From Pipra filicauda (lineage: Eukaryota > Chordata > Aves > Passeriformes > Pipridae): a stretch of DNA of 64,000 nucleotides. The notes beneath the pieces are model-generated. The model was not told where the DNA came from, did not search any database, and worked only from the letters and a program-made list of their open reading frames with translations. The translations under genes were made by a program, and so were the position numbers. Positions 37,190 through 51,000 of this stretch are shown in pieces. The stretch lies in the NCBI RefSeq assembly GCF_003945595.2, contig NW_024104415.1, positions 682,001-746,000 of the forward strand, written 5' to 3'. Within the stretch, counting starts at the first letter, position 1. Each line of letters opens with the position of its first letter.

Positions 37190-38470
37190 AAGGAAAATAG
37201 TAACACTGGGAAAGCATATATGCTGCAAAGAGGCTGTTGCTCTGCTGTATGGTTGCCTTTTCCTTGGGATCACTATGGGCAACTATAGATTTCTTTAATT
37301 TTGAAACCTAATAGAAAACAGGCAAAACATTTTATTAATATGGGTAAATCTAAGTGGTCTGTGACTTTTCCTTTAAATCTGATTTTAGTTTTGATGAGAA
37401 GTTGAGTCCTGAGTGTTTCCCCAGCTCTGAGGAAGAGCACAGAGCTGTACATTGGTATGCAGGAGCTGCAGGGCTGCATTCCTGCCAGGCTATTTAAAAC
37501 CTGCAGAAGGAGCCTCCTGAAACAAGGTTATGCTCTTCGTTTGCCATTCAGGTACTGACTGGATATGCCGCCTCCTGAAAGGAAACAAACCTTACCACAC
37601 TTTGAGTTTGTTCATAATGATTCTGAAGCAAATTTGTTTAATTTGGGTGCTGCCTTTCAATGGATGTGTTGATAAAATATCAAGACTTAGTGTGTAACTG
37701 ATTTAACTCAAAATGGACTGAAATGCAGTGTTGTATAGATGAGGCCACTGTGTTTTATAGTTAATATATCCAGAGTGAATTTGGGGAAGAAATGCTTTTT
37801 GAATTGCAAAACTTTGTATCACTTCAATTGGCATATTTGTATGTGGGAACTCTGAAAATTTAGTTGCGTATCTCATTGAATATATTAAAATTAGGTAGTT
37901 TTTTGTAGTTTAAAAGCAAGACAATACCAGCACCATTGAGGGTCACTAACTCTGCTAGTGGTATGTTGGATGTGGGGGAGCCTGATGTGCCATGTCATAG
38001 TCTCAGATTTTAGAGAAAGCTCTCAAAAATAGCATTAAAGTAGGGCAGCTTGTTGCCTCCCCTTCCTGCTCTTCCTAGATTTCTTCCCTCTTGTACAGGC
38101 AAGTGCTGCTGGATGTGGTGCTGTTGGGATGTGAGAAGCAGCCCTGTGTCTGAGCAGGCTCTGGGAGGGATTTGGGAGGCTGCATGTGCTGGGCAGGGGA
38201 TGCACATAATGAGCCTTGGTTTGGGATCCACAGGGATGCTCTGACAGCCCAGGAGGCCAAGGACAGGATCAGCCAAATCCTGTTGTCTCCTCCCTGTAAC
38301 CAGATCAGGAAATGTGTTTTTGTAGAATTTCCTATAACTTTTAGTAACACACACTTGGCTGAGGAATCCCTGGAGGAATTTCTTGCTGGCTGCGGAGAAA
38401 CATGAGGTTCTCTGTAGCTTTCAGTTTCCTCTGTATTTTTAAGCCTTAGGTTTCTTTCAGTTCTGAGACA
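37190..38470. other. Intergenic, no gene recognised
   Basis: Unique sequence without a recognised exon. The 38075-38941 minus-strand open frame overlaps its right end. Confidence 0.45.
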
Positions 38471-38475
38471 TTTAC

Positions 38476-38655
38476 TCACGGAATCATGTAATATCCTGAG
38501 GTAGGAGGGACCCACAAGGATCATCAAGTCCAACTCCTGGCCCTGCACGAGACACCCCAACAATCCCATCACATCCCTGACAGTGTTGTCCAAATGCTTC
38601 TTGGTGCTGTGGCCACTTCCCTGGAAAAATTTGGGTAACTGGAGCCTCAAGACTT
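38476..38655 (-). mobile_element. CR1 LINE 3' fragment, second tail type
   Basis: From 'cacggaatcatgtaatatcc' through 'acaccccaacaatcccatc' to the 'ttccctggaaaaatttgggt' region. Confidence 0.85.
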
Positions 38656-39894
38656 GGATCTCAAGCATTTTCACCAGGTCCTCAGTGTCTGGAAGCTCCC
38701 CACAAAGGTGAAGCCAGAGGTGGTGACCCCCTTCTGTGTCAGTGAAGTATTTCCTGTTGTGTTTGTGCAGAAAGGCTGCACTGGGATGCCTTGTGTGATC
38801 ACCTGTCCATGCTTGACCCTGAGTTTGTGTAATCCAGCCCACTGCTAATGCTGTAAATGCATAAACCTGTTGATGGTGTGAATCAAAACAGTCTCTGAAG
38901 TCTGTAGTAGGGAAAGTTATTTTTTGTCTTACAACCAACATTATTACATTGGTATTATTTTATTTGAATGCTTTGCAAACCATTTTGACATTGTTACGAT
39001 TGTAATTAGGACTAGATGAAAATGAGAGACAATTGAGAAGGTAAGAATATATAAGAAGACAAAAATAATTAGGAGGACAAAAAAGGAAAGTCTCAAGAAG
39101 AAACACTTGCTAATATAAGATTTACAGCAGTGCCATAAAAAAGGCATCATGCCATAAATAGTCATGATTTTGTCTTAAAGACAAATCACTTCATGAGAAG
39201 AAAAAGTATCAAATGGCCAATAACATGTACAAGTGCAGAGTGAGCTAGTTCTAGGTTAGGGGAATATTGGGAATTAACTGTGTTTAAGTTGTATTTTTAA
39301 AATGGGGTGGGGTTTGAGGTGGTGTATCAGTGGCTTTCAGCAGGAATGTTTTCCTTACTGCTATCTCTGGGAATACCCCCTGAGCTCTGGGAGCAAACTC
39401 CAGCTCAAGCCATTAAAAAAACCTGTGACACTTTAATTTCAGCAGCAGTGGCTTTGTGGTGACCTCTAGGCAGAGCAGACCTTTCAACCTTGACTCTGGG
39501 AAAACCACAGAGTCTGGGGAAATAAAACTCAGTGGAACTTATTTTTGTCACTGGTGTCAGCAGAGAGCACTTTGAAGGTGTACAGGGAGCAGACCTGCTG
39601 AGTCAGGTACAGCCTCTGTACAAAATCACTTCTCAGAGGAAAAAGTGTGTTTTGAGAAGATACAAGAGTTCATGAACATCCAAACTTCAGGGTGAAATTC
39701 AACCAGAAGAAAATATGCAGTAGAAAGACAGAAGTGAAATGCGATGGGACTCCCAGCATGACGAGAGGCAAAAATGCAAGAACCAGAATGATTTTGGAAG
39801 CTGTTTGAGTGCAGGGGAGACCTGCTGCCTTCCAAACTGCTGCATTCCTTGGGAAAGGCCCCTATGGTGTGTGGTGTGAGGAGTTGCATACTGC

Positions 39895-40282
39895 TGGAAG
39901 GGTTGGTGTTGGAGAAGAGAAGCTTTGGGGTGACATAATTGTGGCCTTCCAGGACCTGGAGGGAACCTATAGAGATGGAGAGAGACTTTGGACAAGGGCC
40001 TGAAGGGACAGGACACAGGGGGAATGGCTTCCCACTGCCAGAGGGCAGCATTAGATGGGATATTGGGAAGGAGTTCTTGGCTGTGAGGGTGGTGAGGCCC
40101 TGGCACAGGTTGCCCAGAGAAGCTGTGGCTGCCCCATCCCTGGAAGTGTCCAAGGCCGGGTTGGAGAGGGCTTGGAGCAACCTGGGCTAGTGGAAGGTGT
40201 CCCTGCCTGTGGCAGGGGTAGGACAGGATGGGCTTTGAGGTCCCTCCCAACCCAAACTATTCTGGGATTCTGTGATCCCTTT
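39895..40282 (+). mobile_element. CR1 LINE 3' fragment
   Basis: About 390 bp, from 'gaagagaagctttggggtga' to 'ctattctgggattctgtgat'. One of the better-kept copies. Confidence 0.92.
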
Positions 40283-41254
40283 TCCTTTAGTTGAATTTAG
40301 AGTGTAGTGAGTGAGGAGGAGGACACTGATAAGGAAATGAAGTGTTGGAAGTCTGACTCAAGCACTACAGACACTTTTACCAGCCCAGGGAAATGAAGCT
40401 GTGAAGCACTTGGGTGAGGGGACTGTAGGTCATCTGGACTGAAATGGTTTTAGGTTTAGCATCAAAAGAGAACTTGAGGGCAGATTCAGATAAAAGGCAG
40501 TGAAGAGGAGCGGCATCAAAGGGCTTTCCATGTCCACTCTGTCAACAGCTCTGCAGGAACATGGAAGCTCTCTGGAAGGAGCACAGGGCATTGAGGGGGC
40601 CTGGTTGGTGTTTGACATGGCAGGTGATGCTGTGTGTCATCCCTTGAGGGTTTTCTTGAGCCCAGGGCTGTTGCTGCAGAGTGCTGGGCTTGGGCCACTC
40701 CTGGCCCTTCTCTGCTTGTTCCTGTGCTTCCCTGGCCCCAAACCAACTGGCACAACAGATGGATTTGGCTTAATAAACAACCATCCACCCCTACCCCTAA
40801 AGAATCCAGACAATGCCATGAGGATTTCAGCTCCGGGGGGTCCCCTGAGAGGAGCTCCATAGTGAGGTGTTGGATCAGGAAGAAGAAAAACAGGGAGCTG
40901 GACCTGCAGGAGTTAACCTGCAGCATTCCAAGGAGGCAGCTCAGGGAATGGAGAAGGGAAGTGCTGCCAGCACTTGTTGCATCATTGTGGCTGTGAGAGA
41001 CAGGGTTGCTTAGCAATGAGCAGCAGAATAAATAACGTTCTCATAGCGACAACCTTCACCACTTCCCTTCTCAGAGGCTTTAGCTCCATCTGAAGGCACC
41101 ACATTGCTCTGGGAATTGAAGGGCCATCCTGAAGGACTTGACACTGTTGGATACAGCAGAGCTCAGGAAGCACCTGAGGGGACCCTGCCTGTGGCACCTT
41201 CTCAGACCCCTGTACTCACCCCCACAGCCATCAAATGGGGTCTGGTGGGAGCTA

Positions 41255-41420
41255 CTCTTGCCCAGAGCAGCTGTGGCTGCCCCATCCCTGGAAGCGTTCA
41301 TGGCCAGGCTGGGTGGCGCTTGGAGCAACCTGGGATAGTGGAAGGTGTCCCTGCTCATTGCAGGGAGACTGGGCTAGATGACCCTTAAAAGGTCCCTTCC
41401 AACTCAGTTCTATGATTCCC
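41255..41420 (+). mobile_element. CR1 LINE 3' fragment, variant tail
   Basis: From 'cagagcagctgtggctgccc' to 'ggtcccttccaactcagttc' and 'tatgattcc'; its tail differs from the main type. Confidence 0.9.
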
Positions 41421-41499
41421 TTTAGGCACCCATGGACCCCCTGGAAGGCCTCATTTCCATCTCTTCCAGGTGTTTGGTGTTTTGTTTCCCTGGTGGCTG

Positions 41500-41705
41500 C
41501 AGGAAGAATTTCTCCATGGAAAGGGTGGTCAGGCATTGGAAGGGGCTGCCCAGGGAGGTGGTGGAGTCCCCATCCCTGGAGGTGTCCAAGGAATGACTGG
41601 GCGTGGTACTCAGTGCTCTGGGCTGGGTGACAAGGTGGGGATCGGGCACAGGTTGGACTCGATGGGCTGGAAGGACTTTTCCAACCTCAAGGATTCTGTG
41701 ATGCC
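41500..41705 (+). mobile_element. CR1 LINE 3' fragment, third tail type
   Basis: From 'aggaagaatttctccatgga' to 'tccaacctcaaggattctgt'. Sits only 80 bp from the previous CR1, in the same orientation. Confidence 0.9.
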
Positions 41706-41709
41706 TGTT

Positions 41710-44120
41710 TTTTTTCACTGAATAAATCTCAGACATCAGCAGCACCCATTTGAAGTGTCCTTTAAATACTTCTGTGATGAAAAGCCAGTGCCTGGGTGCT
41801 TGTACAGTGTGGCATTTCCATGAAGCTTTGGAGCATCTGGAATTGGGGCAATTTAGGATTGCCAATATCCCTTCCTGCTTAACAGTCCGTTTCTCCAGTG
41901 TATCACACGGACTGTGGACGGTGTTTGGGTGAATTGCTGTTTGTAAGCTGTTACACTTATATTATTGAGATGTGAGTATGAAACTGCAACCTTTGTTTTT
42001 CTTGTGTTGTAGCAGAGATGGTAATGGCTCCCCAGTGTCCTTGGAGCTGTAGAAAATCTAATTAAAGGAAAAATACTCTGCTGTGCCTGTTCAAGGTTCC
42101 CAGCTTAATGTCTTAGTGTTTAGGTTTTGCTTTCCTGATGCTTGGCGGAGCCTGAGCCACTGGAGAGACCCTTTTCCACCCCAGGGCAGGGTGGGCTGCA
42201 AGAGCCCCTTTAGCAAAGAGCTGTTGCTGCTGCTTTCATACCTAATCCTGATGAACTTCCTTGGGAGTGGTTCTTTGTGTGCTGCAGCAGAATATTTAGA
42301 GAGATGTAATTAAAGAACCTCTGGACTGATGATGTGCTTAAACTGAAGTGTATCATCCCCAGCACGACCTTCTCCCAGAGATGATCGGGGTATTGGGGGT
42401 TATCGGAGGCTGCCTGGGCTTGGACAAGGAACTTGGGGGTGGGAGAAAATCGTTTAAACACTCCAGGTTATGAGAAAATATAAAGGGAAGCCCAGAGATG
42501 GTGGAACAGGGGCAGAGAGTAAGCTGGGGCGAGAGTTTTTGGCTGAATATGGATTGAGCCTGAGAGATGATGTGTCCAGGGGAAACATTTGAGAATTGAA
42601 GATGCCATCAGAGCTGCACCTTCCTGTCTTACAGTGAGGACTGAAACAAACAGATTTTGATGTATAAATGTGTCTTGAAGAGTTATTCAGATGTAATCAA
42701 TGTCTTGACAGAATATATTGAATCCATATCAGATACACTCAAGGTGTGCTGTCACCTTGGCTGACGTTGTGTAATGTGACCAGATGATCTTCCTCTCAGA
42801 TATCCAGGAGAAGGGCCAAGTTTTCTGCAGGGACAGCTGTGCAAAGCCAGTAGCTCCCAAATTCCAATAAAACAGCTGGTTAGTCTTGGAAAGAGGTCTG
42901 GTAGCGTCCAAGGAGTGTTACCGGTGTCAGTAGGAAGATGTGCAGAAGGACACCTGAAGGTTGCCACTCCTGATGAGGGAAGCTCAGGAGAAAAGGATAA
43001 ACGCTGTCTGATCCTGAAAATAGGATGCTGTTTGTTTGGATGAAGTGTTAAATCTTGATCTTTTCTGCATGGAAATGCCCATGCAATATTCCCCTGTTTC
43101 AGGGTAGTTTAAAAAAAGATAATCAAAGTCTGTACCTGTGGTTTAACCTGCTGGATTGCAGAGCTAATTAAAGTTATTAATACTGACAAATGAGCAGTGG
43201 GGAAGCTGGATCCAATCCCAGCCCCAGACTTTGTCAGTTATTTATGTGTAAAGGATGATACAGGTGTGATTTAACCTTTTATACAGCTTTGTCCTGCAGG
43301 ATCAAGGATGGCAAATCAGATATACTTATAGAAATATATGATTTATTGTGATCCTGATTAGACAAAAAGATCTAAATCAGTTATTTATTACACAGTATAG
43401 GAGCCATAACTATTATAATATAGTGTACTAGGAAGCAATTTTGAAGCAACTGTATTAAAGTAATTGCATTAAAGCAATTGTATTAAAGAAAAGCCAGTTA
43501 TTAAGTAGAGATTGATGTCACTCACCCAGACCAACTACCATGGGCAAAGCTCTTTAGCTCAGCCATGAAGAGTGACCTTGAGCGGCGTCCCTGCTCCAGG
43601 GAGGAATCTCCAACACACACACACACCCCCACACCCAGGAAGGGATATCTCAGAAGATCCTGCTCTTAAAATTTGGCACTGCTCTTTTATGGTAGAAAGT
43701 GCTGGACAGTCAGTCAGGGGTGTCCAGGCTGTGCCAGATCAGCAGCTTTGGAGAAGTTCTCAGCAGTGCCACTTGTTTGTTCCTTTACTGGGTATTTTCC
43801 TAGCTCTGCCCCATCTTCCCCTCCCTCTTGGGATGTTTCACTTTGGGATTGATGAGTCAGTCTGACTCCCCTTTATTTACCACTGATAACTTTGCAAATA
43901 GGGCATTGTTGGAGTTGTTTTCCTCATTCCAGGCAGAGCATCCTGCGGCAAGAGCCCACACTGCCACCCTGGGATTGGGGACTTCATCCCAGGGACACCC
44001 TTGGCATCAGCCCTGGTGTTTCAGACTTGCTTTGGGGCTCAGTGTGAGTAAAACAACTGAATGTTCCCAGTGAGTCTCAGTTAAGAGTTGGAACAAGAAA
44101 ACCTTTGTTTAATATTTACA
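41710..44120. other. Intergenic; (AC)7 microsatellite and short A/T repeats
   Basis: (AC)7 at 43613-43626 and three diverged copies of a 15-bp 'attgtattaaag' motif at about 43446-43490. No exon recognised. Confidence 0.5.
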
Positions 44121-44125
44121 TATCA

Positions 44126-44345
44126 TAGAATATGAAGAATTGCTTCCTGAAAAGGGTGGTCAGGCACTGGAAGGGGCTGCCCAGGGAGGTGGTGGAGTCC
44201 CCACCCCTGGAGGTGTCCAAAGAATGACTGGGCGTGGCACTCAGTGCTCTGGGCTGGGTGACAAGGTGGGGATCAGGCACAGGCTGGACTCGATGGGCTG
44301 GGAGGGTTTTTCCAACCTCAAGGATTCTGGGGTTCTGTAATCTTT
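44126..44345 (+). mobile_element. CR1 LINE 3' fragment, third tail type
   Basis: Closely matches the copy at 41500-41705 across the 'gctgcccagggaggtggtgg' and 'ggctgggtgacaaggtgggg' lines. Confidence 0.9.
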
Positions 44346-44904
44346 GAAACACACACAATGGGCGATTGCACGGAAACAAAGAGCTGGAGTGAGTGTGGCT
44401 CTGAGAAGAGCTGTGCCACACACAGGGTTGGGAAAGGAGCTAAATTTAAGAATGAAGTGTGAAGCTGAACTTCTGCTTGTGTGATGCCTTGAGGAGCTGT
44501 CAAGCCCTGAGTAGTACAATGGCTCTGGAAAATGGATTTGGCCATTTCCTTGCTGTAAGTAGAATCTTTGCTGCAATTCAGTTTTTTTGCTGTACAGAAT
44601 ATATCTTCCCTAATTCCTTTCCTTCCAAGATGGCACTATTTTTAAATGAGGCTTTTAATTTCCTAATTAACCATGTAATCATTGCCTTTCTATTTCTCAG
44701 TCGTGTTGGTACATTTGAAGGCATCTCATTTACGTTTTGTGTCTGCTCTGGCTTTCCTGCAGCTTCCAGAATTCCAGCCAACTTTTCACAGCTGATGTAG
44801 TTTTACTGCTGAAGTTTTCTCCTTGAAAATAAGTCAGTTAAAATTTACCTGTGCAGCATTAGTATGGAATACAGCTGGCATGTCTGATGGCTCCGGAGTT
44901 GGCT

Positions 44905-45000
44905 GATCAGCACTTGGAGCAACCTGCTCTAGTGGAAGGTGCATGGAATGAGAGGGTCTTTAAGATCCCTCTCAACCCAAACCACTCTGAGATCCTATGC
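44905..45000 (+). mobile_element. CR1 LINE 3' tail
   Basis: From 'gcacttggagcaacctgctc' to 'accactctgagatcctatg'. Confidence 0.85.
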
Positions 45001-45004
45001 TGGA

Positions 45005-48000
45005 AAAACAGAGTCAGGAGGAATGGTGGTGTGGGGGTCCTTGCTGTGGTGGTACTCAGTAGAATTAACTGTGGGCAGCGTTTCCCCACCTTGGCTTGCT
45101 GGGGGGGCACTTGGAGCTGTCCTGCCCTCTGGACCTGGGAGTCTGGGAGGTGACATCCAGCAGGGACACCGTGCTGTTATGTGTGGTGGGCTGGTGTCCC
45201 CACTGGTGTACAGTGGCCGTTTGTCTCCTTGTTGTCAGATGGCTTGGCATTTTGAGAAGAAATTGCACTTCCCTTTGGCAGGAAGGGGTGTAAATCTGGA
45301 GGAGAAGTCTATGAAAGCTTCTGTATTTTAAATCTGAAGTACTAAACACAAGAAACCACTTGCAGACACTGTGATGCTGCTGTTCAGACATGGTGAGATC
45401 AGCCCCCGCACGAGGATGAGCAAAGTGGTGGGATACATCATCTGTGGGGATGGAATTGCTCCTTGGATCTTGAGGGAACAACCTTGGACAGCACAGTGAG
45501 AGCTGTGACAACGTGGAAAACAGAAAGGGATGATACTTGTTGAATGAGGTGATCTCCAGGGTCTGGTCCTTGGTGGGCTTTGGCAATGCATCGAGGAGGA
45601 GCTGGGACTACCAAAAGTAACCTGAACCCAGGAAGGTGTTTTAAATTTCCAGAGCAGCTGGGTAACAAGAAGTACCCAGTCCAGCCCAGGCTTCAGCTGT
45701 TTGTTTGGTGCTCCAGCCAGAACTGGCTTCGTTAGTCCAAATGAGCTCCTGTAGGCGTTTAATACCAAAGCCACCAGGGATCCTGAGCAAAATGGCAGCA
45801 CGAGGCAGACACAGCAGTGTGGGAGCTGCTGTTGCCATGCCAACCCCTTAATTTAAAGCTATTTCAGAGTAGATGCCATTGCATCATAAATAGAGGTTTA
45901 CCTTGTAGTAACGATGCTGTTCTAGACATTGAGTTTGTGTGGAGGAATGTTTGGGACCCGAATAAATCAGAGGACTGTGATTAGCTGTATTTATCTTCCA
46001 TGAAATAGCAATGAGGCTTCCTCAGACTTGTTGATTTGCATGGAAAATAGCAAATTCCAGGGTTTTATCAAGAACATACCTTTGCCTGTTGCTCAGCAGT
46101 GCTGCCCCTCCTGCAGCAGCGTGGTCTGTGCCACCCACTGCTGCCCGTCACTCACTCGGCTCCTTGGTGGCATCACTTGCATGTTTTTTGTTGTTTGACA
46201 GGTTTTCTGTAAGTCAGGCTGACAGCCTGTGTTTGAGGTGTGTTTGTGAGGCAGAGCTGCAAATAGACACCCTGACTGTGAGAGGGAGAGCGTGGGACAA
46301 GCTCAGAGCTCCTGCTGCCAGGGCCTGGGGAGCTCCAGACATGCCCTGGGAAAACTGCTTATTATTCTGACTTCACTTCCATTGTTTCTTGGCCTGAGAT
46401 GGCATTTTGGATGTGAAAAGGCATTGGAACACACTTGAGATTTTAAAGAAGTAAATCAAATTCCCCATCCTGAGAGGAATGGCCATGACTGGGAGGTCTG
46501 GGAAGGACATCATATTCCTTTTATTCCTTTTGGAGTTGCTTTTGCAGTTCACAGATAGAGTTATGTATAAAAATATTTGGAAAAAAAGTTGCCCAACTGC
46601 AAAAAAAATTTTGGAGGAGGTCCAGAAGGTCTTTTTTTAGGAAAAAGTGATGAAAGTGTCAATTTGTACATTTAACGTGTAAGCAGCAGCAGGGATCAGG
46701 GGATGGGATGTGCTCTGGGAATGCTCTGTCACAATCCAGCCCTTCAGAAGTTCCTTATAAGTAATTCATTGTTTCTTAATAATTTGCAAACTCTACACAC
46801 CCTGGAAGCCCAGAAGCCTCCTCATGGGACCCTTTCTCACTAATGACTGTGGAAATCAGCTATTTTATCCAGAAATGCTCAGTTTTTTCAGGAAATTTGT
46901 TCCTCACTGTGAGATACTCCATATTTTTGGCATTGCTGGAATTTATAAGGTGCAGTTGAAAAATTGTGGGGAATATTGAAGTACCAAAAGGTATTAAGAA
47001 AATTATTCTGCTTCCCAGTTGTGTTGAGGTACCAGCTCATTTCCAACAGCTCCAACTACTGCTCATCCCAAACCAGGCCATATGTGGTTTGTTTCTAACA
47101 CTATTGCAAAAGTATATATTTATTGTGCTGCCACATTTAATTTTGCCAGCTTTTTAAAAAAATACATGATCAAAAAGTCCTCTCAGCCAGCATAGATAGG
47201 GGAGGGGGGAAGTGCTCAAAAATTCAGCTTGTTTGGAGTAATTCTTAATTTCTCTCCCTAATTATTTAACCACTGAAGGAGTGCTGAGGATGTGTCATAA
47301 ATAATGCTCCGTTTCTCCTTCCCTGGTGAGCTGCTTTCTTGGCTGAGGCACAACACACGGAGGCAGAGCTCCTTCATCTTTTATTCTGATTGATCTGAAT
47401 TCACATTACCCAGTAACACCAAAGCAATGTGGAAAGCAAACCAAAGGTACCGTTATATTTTCACTTGCTTTAACAAACAATGTTCTAGTGAGTCATGGCC
47501 ATGTGGGCTTTCACCTGGCTGTGTACAAATGCCTTGAATCGCCTTGTTCTCCATAGAATTCTTGTTGTAAATGAAGAATTTGTCAATAAATGAAGCAGAG
47601 TCACACCAGGGTGTGATGAATGAGGTGGAAATGTGTTGTTTGTTGAGCAGCACGTGGGTAGGTCGGGGTGAGATGCTCCCTTATAGCACTGTTGGTATTG
47701 CCTGGGTTCTTCCCTGTGCCCTTGGAAGAGGGATGAGCTGTGTCTGCCTATTCCATGTTTAGCCAGAAGTGGTTAGAGAGGGAATAGTAAATACGGGCAG
47801 TTTTGGAGAATGAGCCCAAGTCAGGAATTCTCCAGCTCTAGGATCACTCTTACAACACAGAGTAGTGTCTGCATCCCTGGGAGATGCCAAAACCCCTCCT
47901 GAGCTGGTCCCCAGGGGAGCTGGGGGGAGGTCACAGGACTCCCATCCCCAGCAGGAATGGGGTCCAGCTGCTCCCCAGTGCATCCCAGGTGGATCTTGTG

Positions 48001-51000
48001 TTGCAAATCCTCTGGCTGGGGCTGAACCTGAGCCTATACTTGGTGCAAGTGGGTTTGAACAAGCCAAGCTGAACCCAAGAGCCCAAGGCTGAGATTTGCT
48101 CAGGGCTTGAGGATAAAAAAGAAAAGCAAATTTGGGCATATGGTAACTTTCAGGATCCTCCCATGGGTGTCCTGCAGAGATCCAGGCTGTGTGTGTGAGC
48201 TGTGCTGTCCCCCTGCCCCCTCAATACAGGTGGGCTCTTGCCTGGCATTGCTCTTTACTCTGAGGTCCTTCTGCTGTCACTGGGGTACTATGAGACTTTT
48301 AAGTATATATCTTATATATTTTATTATATATCTATTTTCTCTCTCCATACATATCTTTATATGCTTTGTACGAAGCATGTGAAAAGCACTGACGACACTA
48401 ATTCCAGGACCATAAATAATTGCCTAAATGTAATTCTCACAGGGATACTTGAGGGGGGAGGATGTGTAGGAAACCAAATTCTTTTGCAGGATCAGTGCTC
48501 TAAACACTGGGTTTGTGACCTTCTCTGCCAGTGAATTCAGCAGCAACGGTGGTCCATAGAAAGAGAATGAGGGCATAGAGTTGGGATCTGTCTGTTGAAC
48601 CCAGAAGGACATAACTGTATTTCCAGTTACTCCAGAGACGTTTTTGGTGCAGAAAACCTTATTTCCCCCCTTTTAAACTCGGTGTGGTGTGTGTTTGCAG
48701 TGTTGGCACAAAGCAGACACGGTTCCAGTGGGAGCTCTGGGCAAAGATGAAGCGACAGCACGTGCAGTTGCACTGCCAGGAATTAATCTTTCTCAGAGCT
48801 ATTCATGAACACTTTAAATTTTGCATGAAGGGCTCAGGCATCAATAGAATTTTTGTCCAAATTTTTCTCTGCATTTCTCAGTGAGATGTACAGGATCTGG
48901 GTGCTGAAATCCAGGTTAAATTTGTCTCCAACCCCATAACCTGGAGTAGGAGAAAACTACCAGATAAACTGAGGATGTGGGGAGTGTTGTCCAACATCCC
49001 AGTGCAGGGTCAAGGGAAGGAGCTACAAAATACTGGGATTTGGAAATACTTCCTTCTTCTGGGTAACAGGTGGCTGGAAAGGGCAGCTCCCAAGAATCTA
49101 TGTGCAGGTGCCCCATGGCCATGTCCCAGTGTAGGATTAGGGGTGGATGGCAGGATAAGGGTGCATTTTTCCCCTACCCCTGCCTGGCTCCAGTCTCCTG
49201 GCGAGGAACCAGACAACAATAATTTTCTCTCAGAGCTGCTTTGCCACCCAGGTATCTGCTTTCCAGGAATGCAAGTGAAACCAGGGCAAGGCAAGTGTGT
49301 CAGATTAATGGGAAGAGTGCATGGCATGGATCCAATCTTTTCTTATAGGAGCCATAATTCCCTTATCAAATGCAGTGGCCATCCTGCGTTAAGGATGCTC
49401 ATCCATTTTGTCACTGCAAGCTGGGCTGGACTTTGGGTGTATAGGGGGTGGGATTTATGGCATAGCTTGGATTTGCCTCTGGAGACCAGGAAGAAAGGAA
49501 AAGGCTGCTGTGAGGAACTGCCCTGCCAAAGAGGGAAACTCTGTTGTTCTTTATTAATCATTCCTGAAAATCAATTAGCTGGCAGAGGCAGCCCAGCAAG
49601 TCCCTGTAGCTATGGAGACAGACCAAGGAGAAAAGTACAGTTTATTCAAGAAAAGTCCAAATTTCATGCTCTGATGTTTTTAACCTTTCAGAGACAATTA
49701 TAAATATTTTAGTTAGCAATGTTTATGACCTGCTGGAGAACACTGCTGACTGGACAGAAGGAGCTGTCCGTGCCTTTCTTGGCCCCCTCCCCAGACCCTC
49801 ACTCATCCTGCTTGGAGTTACATATGGAATGTGCTGAGCTACTTTCAGTTCCTATGAAAATAACATTTTTTCACGGGAAGCCAAATAAGCAAAGCTGATG
49901 ATTTAAGCAAGGAGTGCAATAATTAGTGCCAGGCTCATGTTGTGTTTGGCAAAGACCCTTTGCATTCCCAGAGTCTGGCACCAGCTCCAGGTGTTTGGTG
50001 GGCAGGGTTTGCAGGCAGCACTGCCTTTTCTTCAGGTTAACTGATTCTTCCCATTTTCCAGCTGCTGGGCTGGGAATAAAGGTCTGCACTGTGCTGGTGC
50101 CTTGGATGAGGGGATGGTTTGTTCAGGCTGTCTATAAGAAAAGTGGATGTAACTTTCCCCAGTGTGGTGCTGGGCTTTTTTTTGGAGTGGAGAAGTGGCA
50201 CAAAGACAGAATTATACCTCAGTTATACCCCGAATGCGTCCCTGCGGTGGGCACACACTTGGCAATATTAAAGAGGGGATGGAATGTGCTTCTTGAGGTG
50301 GAACATAGAGGGTTCCTCAGGGTTCCTTTCCTGGCATCAACTCCAGCACTGAACGGTCCAGCTGCTCTCTCAGCAGCTTTCCTGTAGCCTCCTGGCCAGA
50401 AGAGATCACAGCTCCTTCAGCCAGGTCCTGTGGTTTGCACATCTCAGTTTTTTTCTAGCACTTCCCAAAAGGAGGAAATCTGGGACATTTTGTTTCAACA
50501 TGGCAAAAAAAAATCTTTACAAAATCTTCCATACAAAAAGAATTTAAAAGGAAGCTGCTTCACTTTGAAAACTCTCCTGTAGAGAACTTCAGAATTTTGC
50601 CTTTAAAGGGGTCTGGATTTTATTCTCTTTGATACTTTGGTTGGAATGCAGTGCATGGCAATAGAGCTGGGATCCATCTGAACCATGTGAACCTCATTCA
50701 CAGCATCCATGAGGGCAGAGGGATGTGCGGAATAATGGGGAGGGGCGGCTGGCCCTGGCCCAGGGGACCAGGAGGTGTCATTTTTTTGGAAGGTATCAAT
50801 GGGGTTGCACTTGGAAATATCCTTGGAATGAGTGATGGTGGACCTGGCTGCTGGAAGGGATGCTTGGATTGCAGGCTCTGCTGGGTGTTGGGATGTAAAT
50901 CCACATGAGAGGATGTCCTGGGCTGTCCCCATGGCTCAGAGCCCAACCTGCAGCGGGGCCCAAGCCAGCAGCAGATCCACATGTAAAGGTGTTTGAATTC

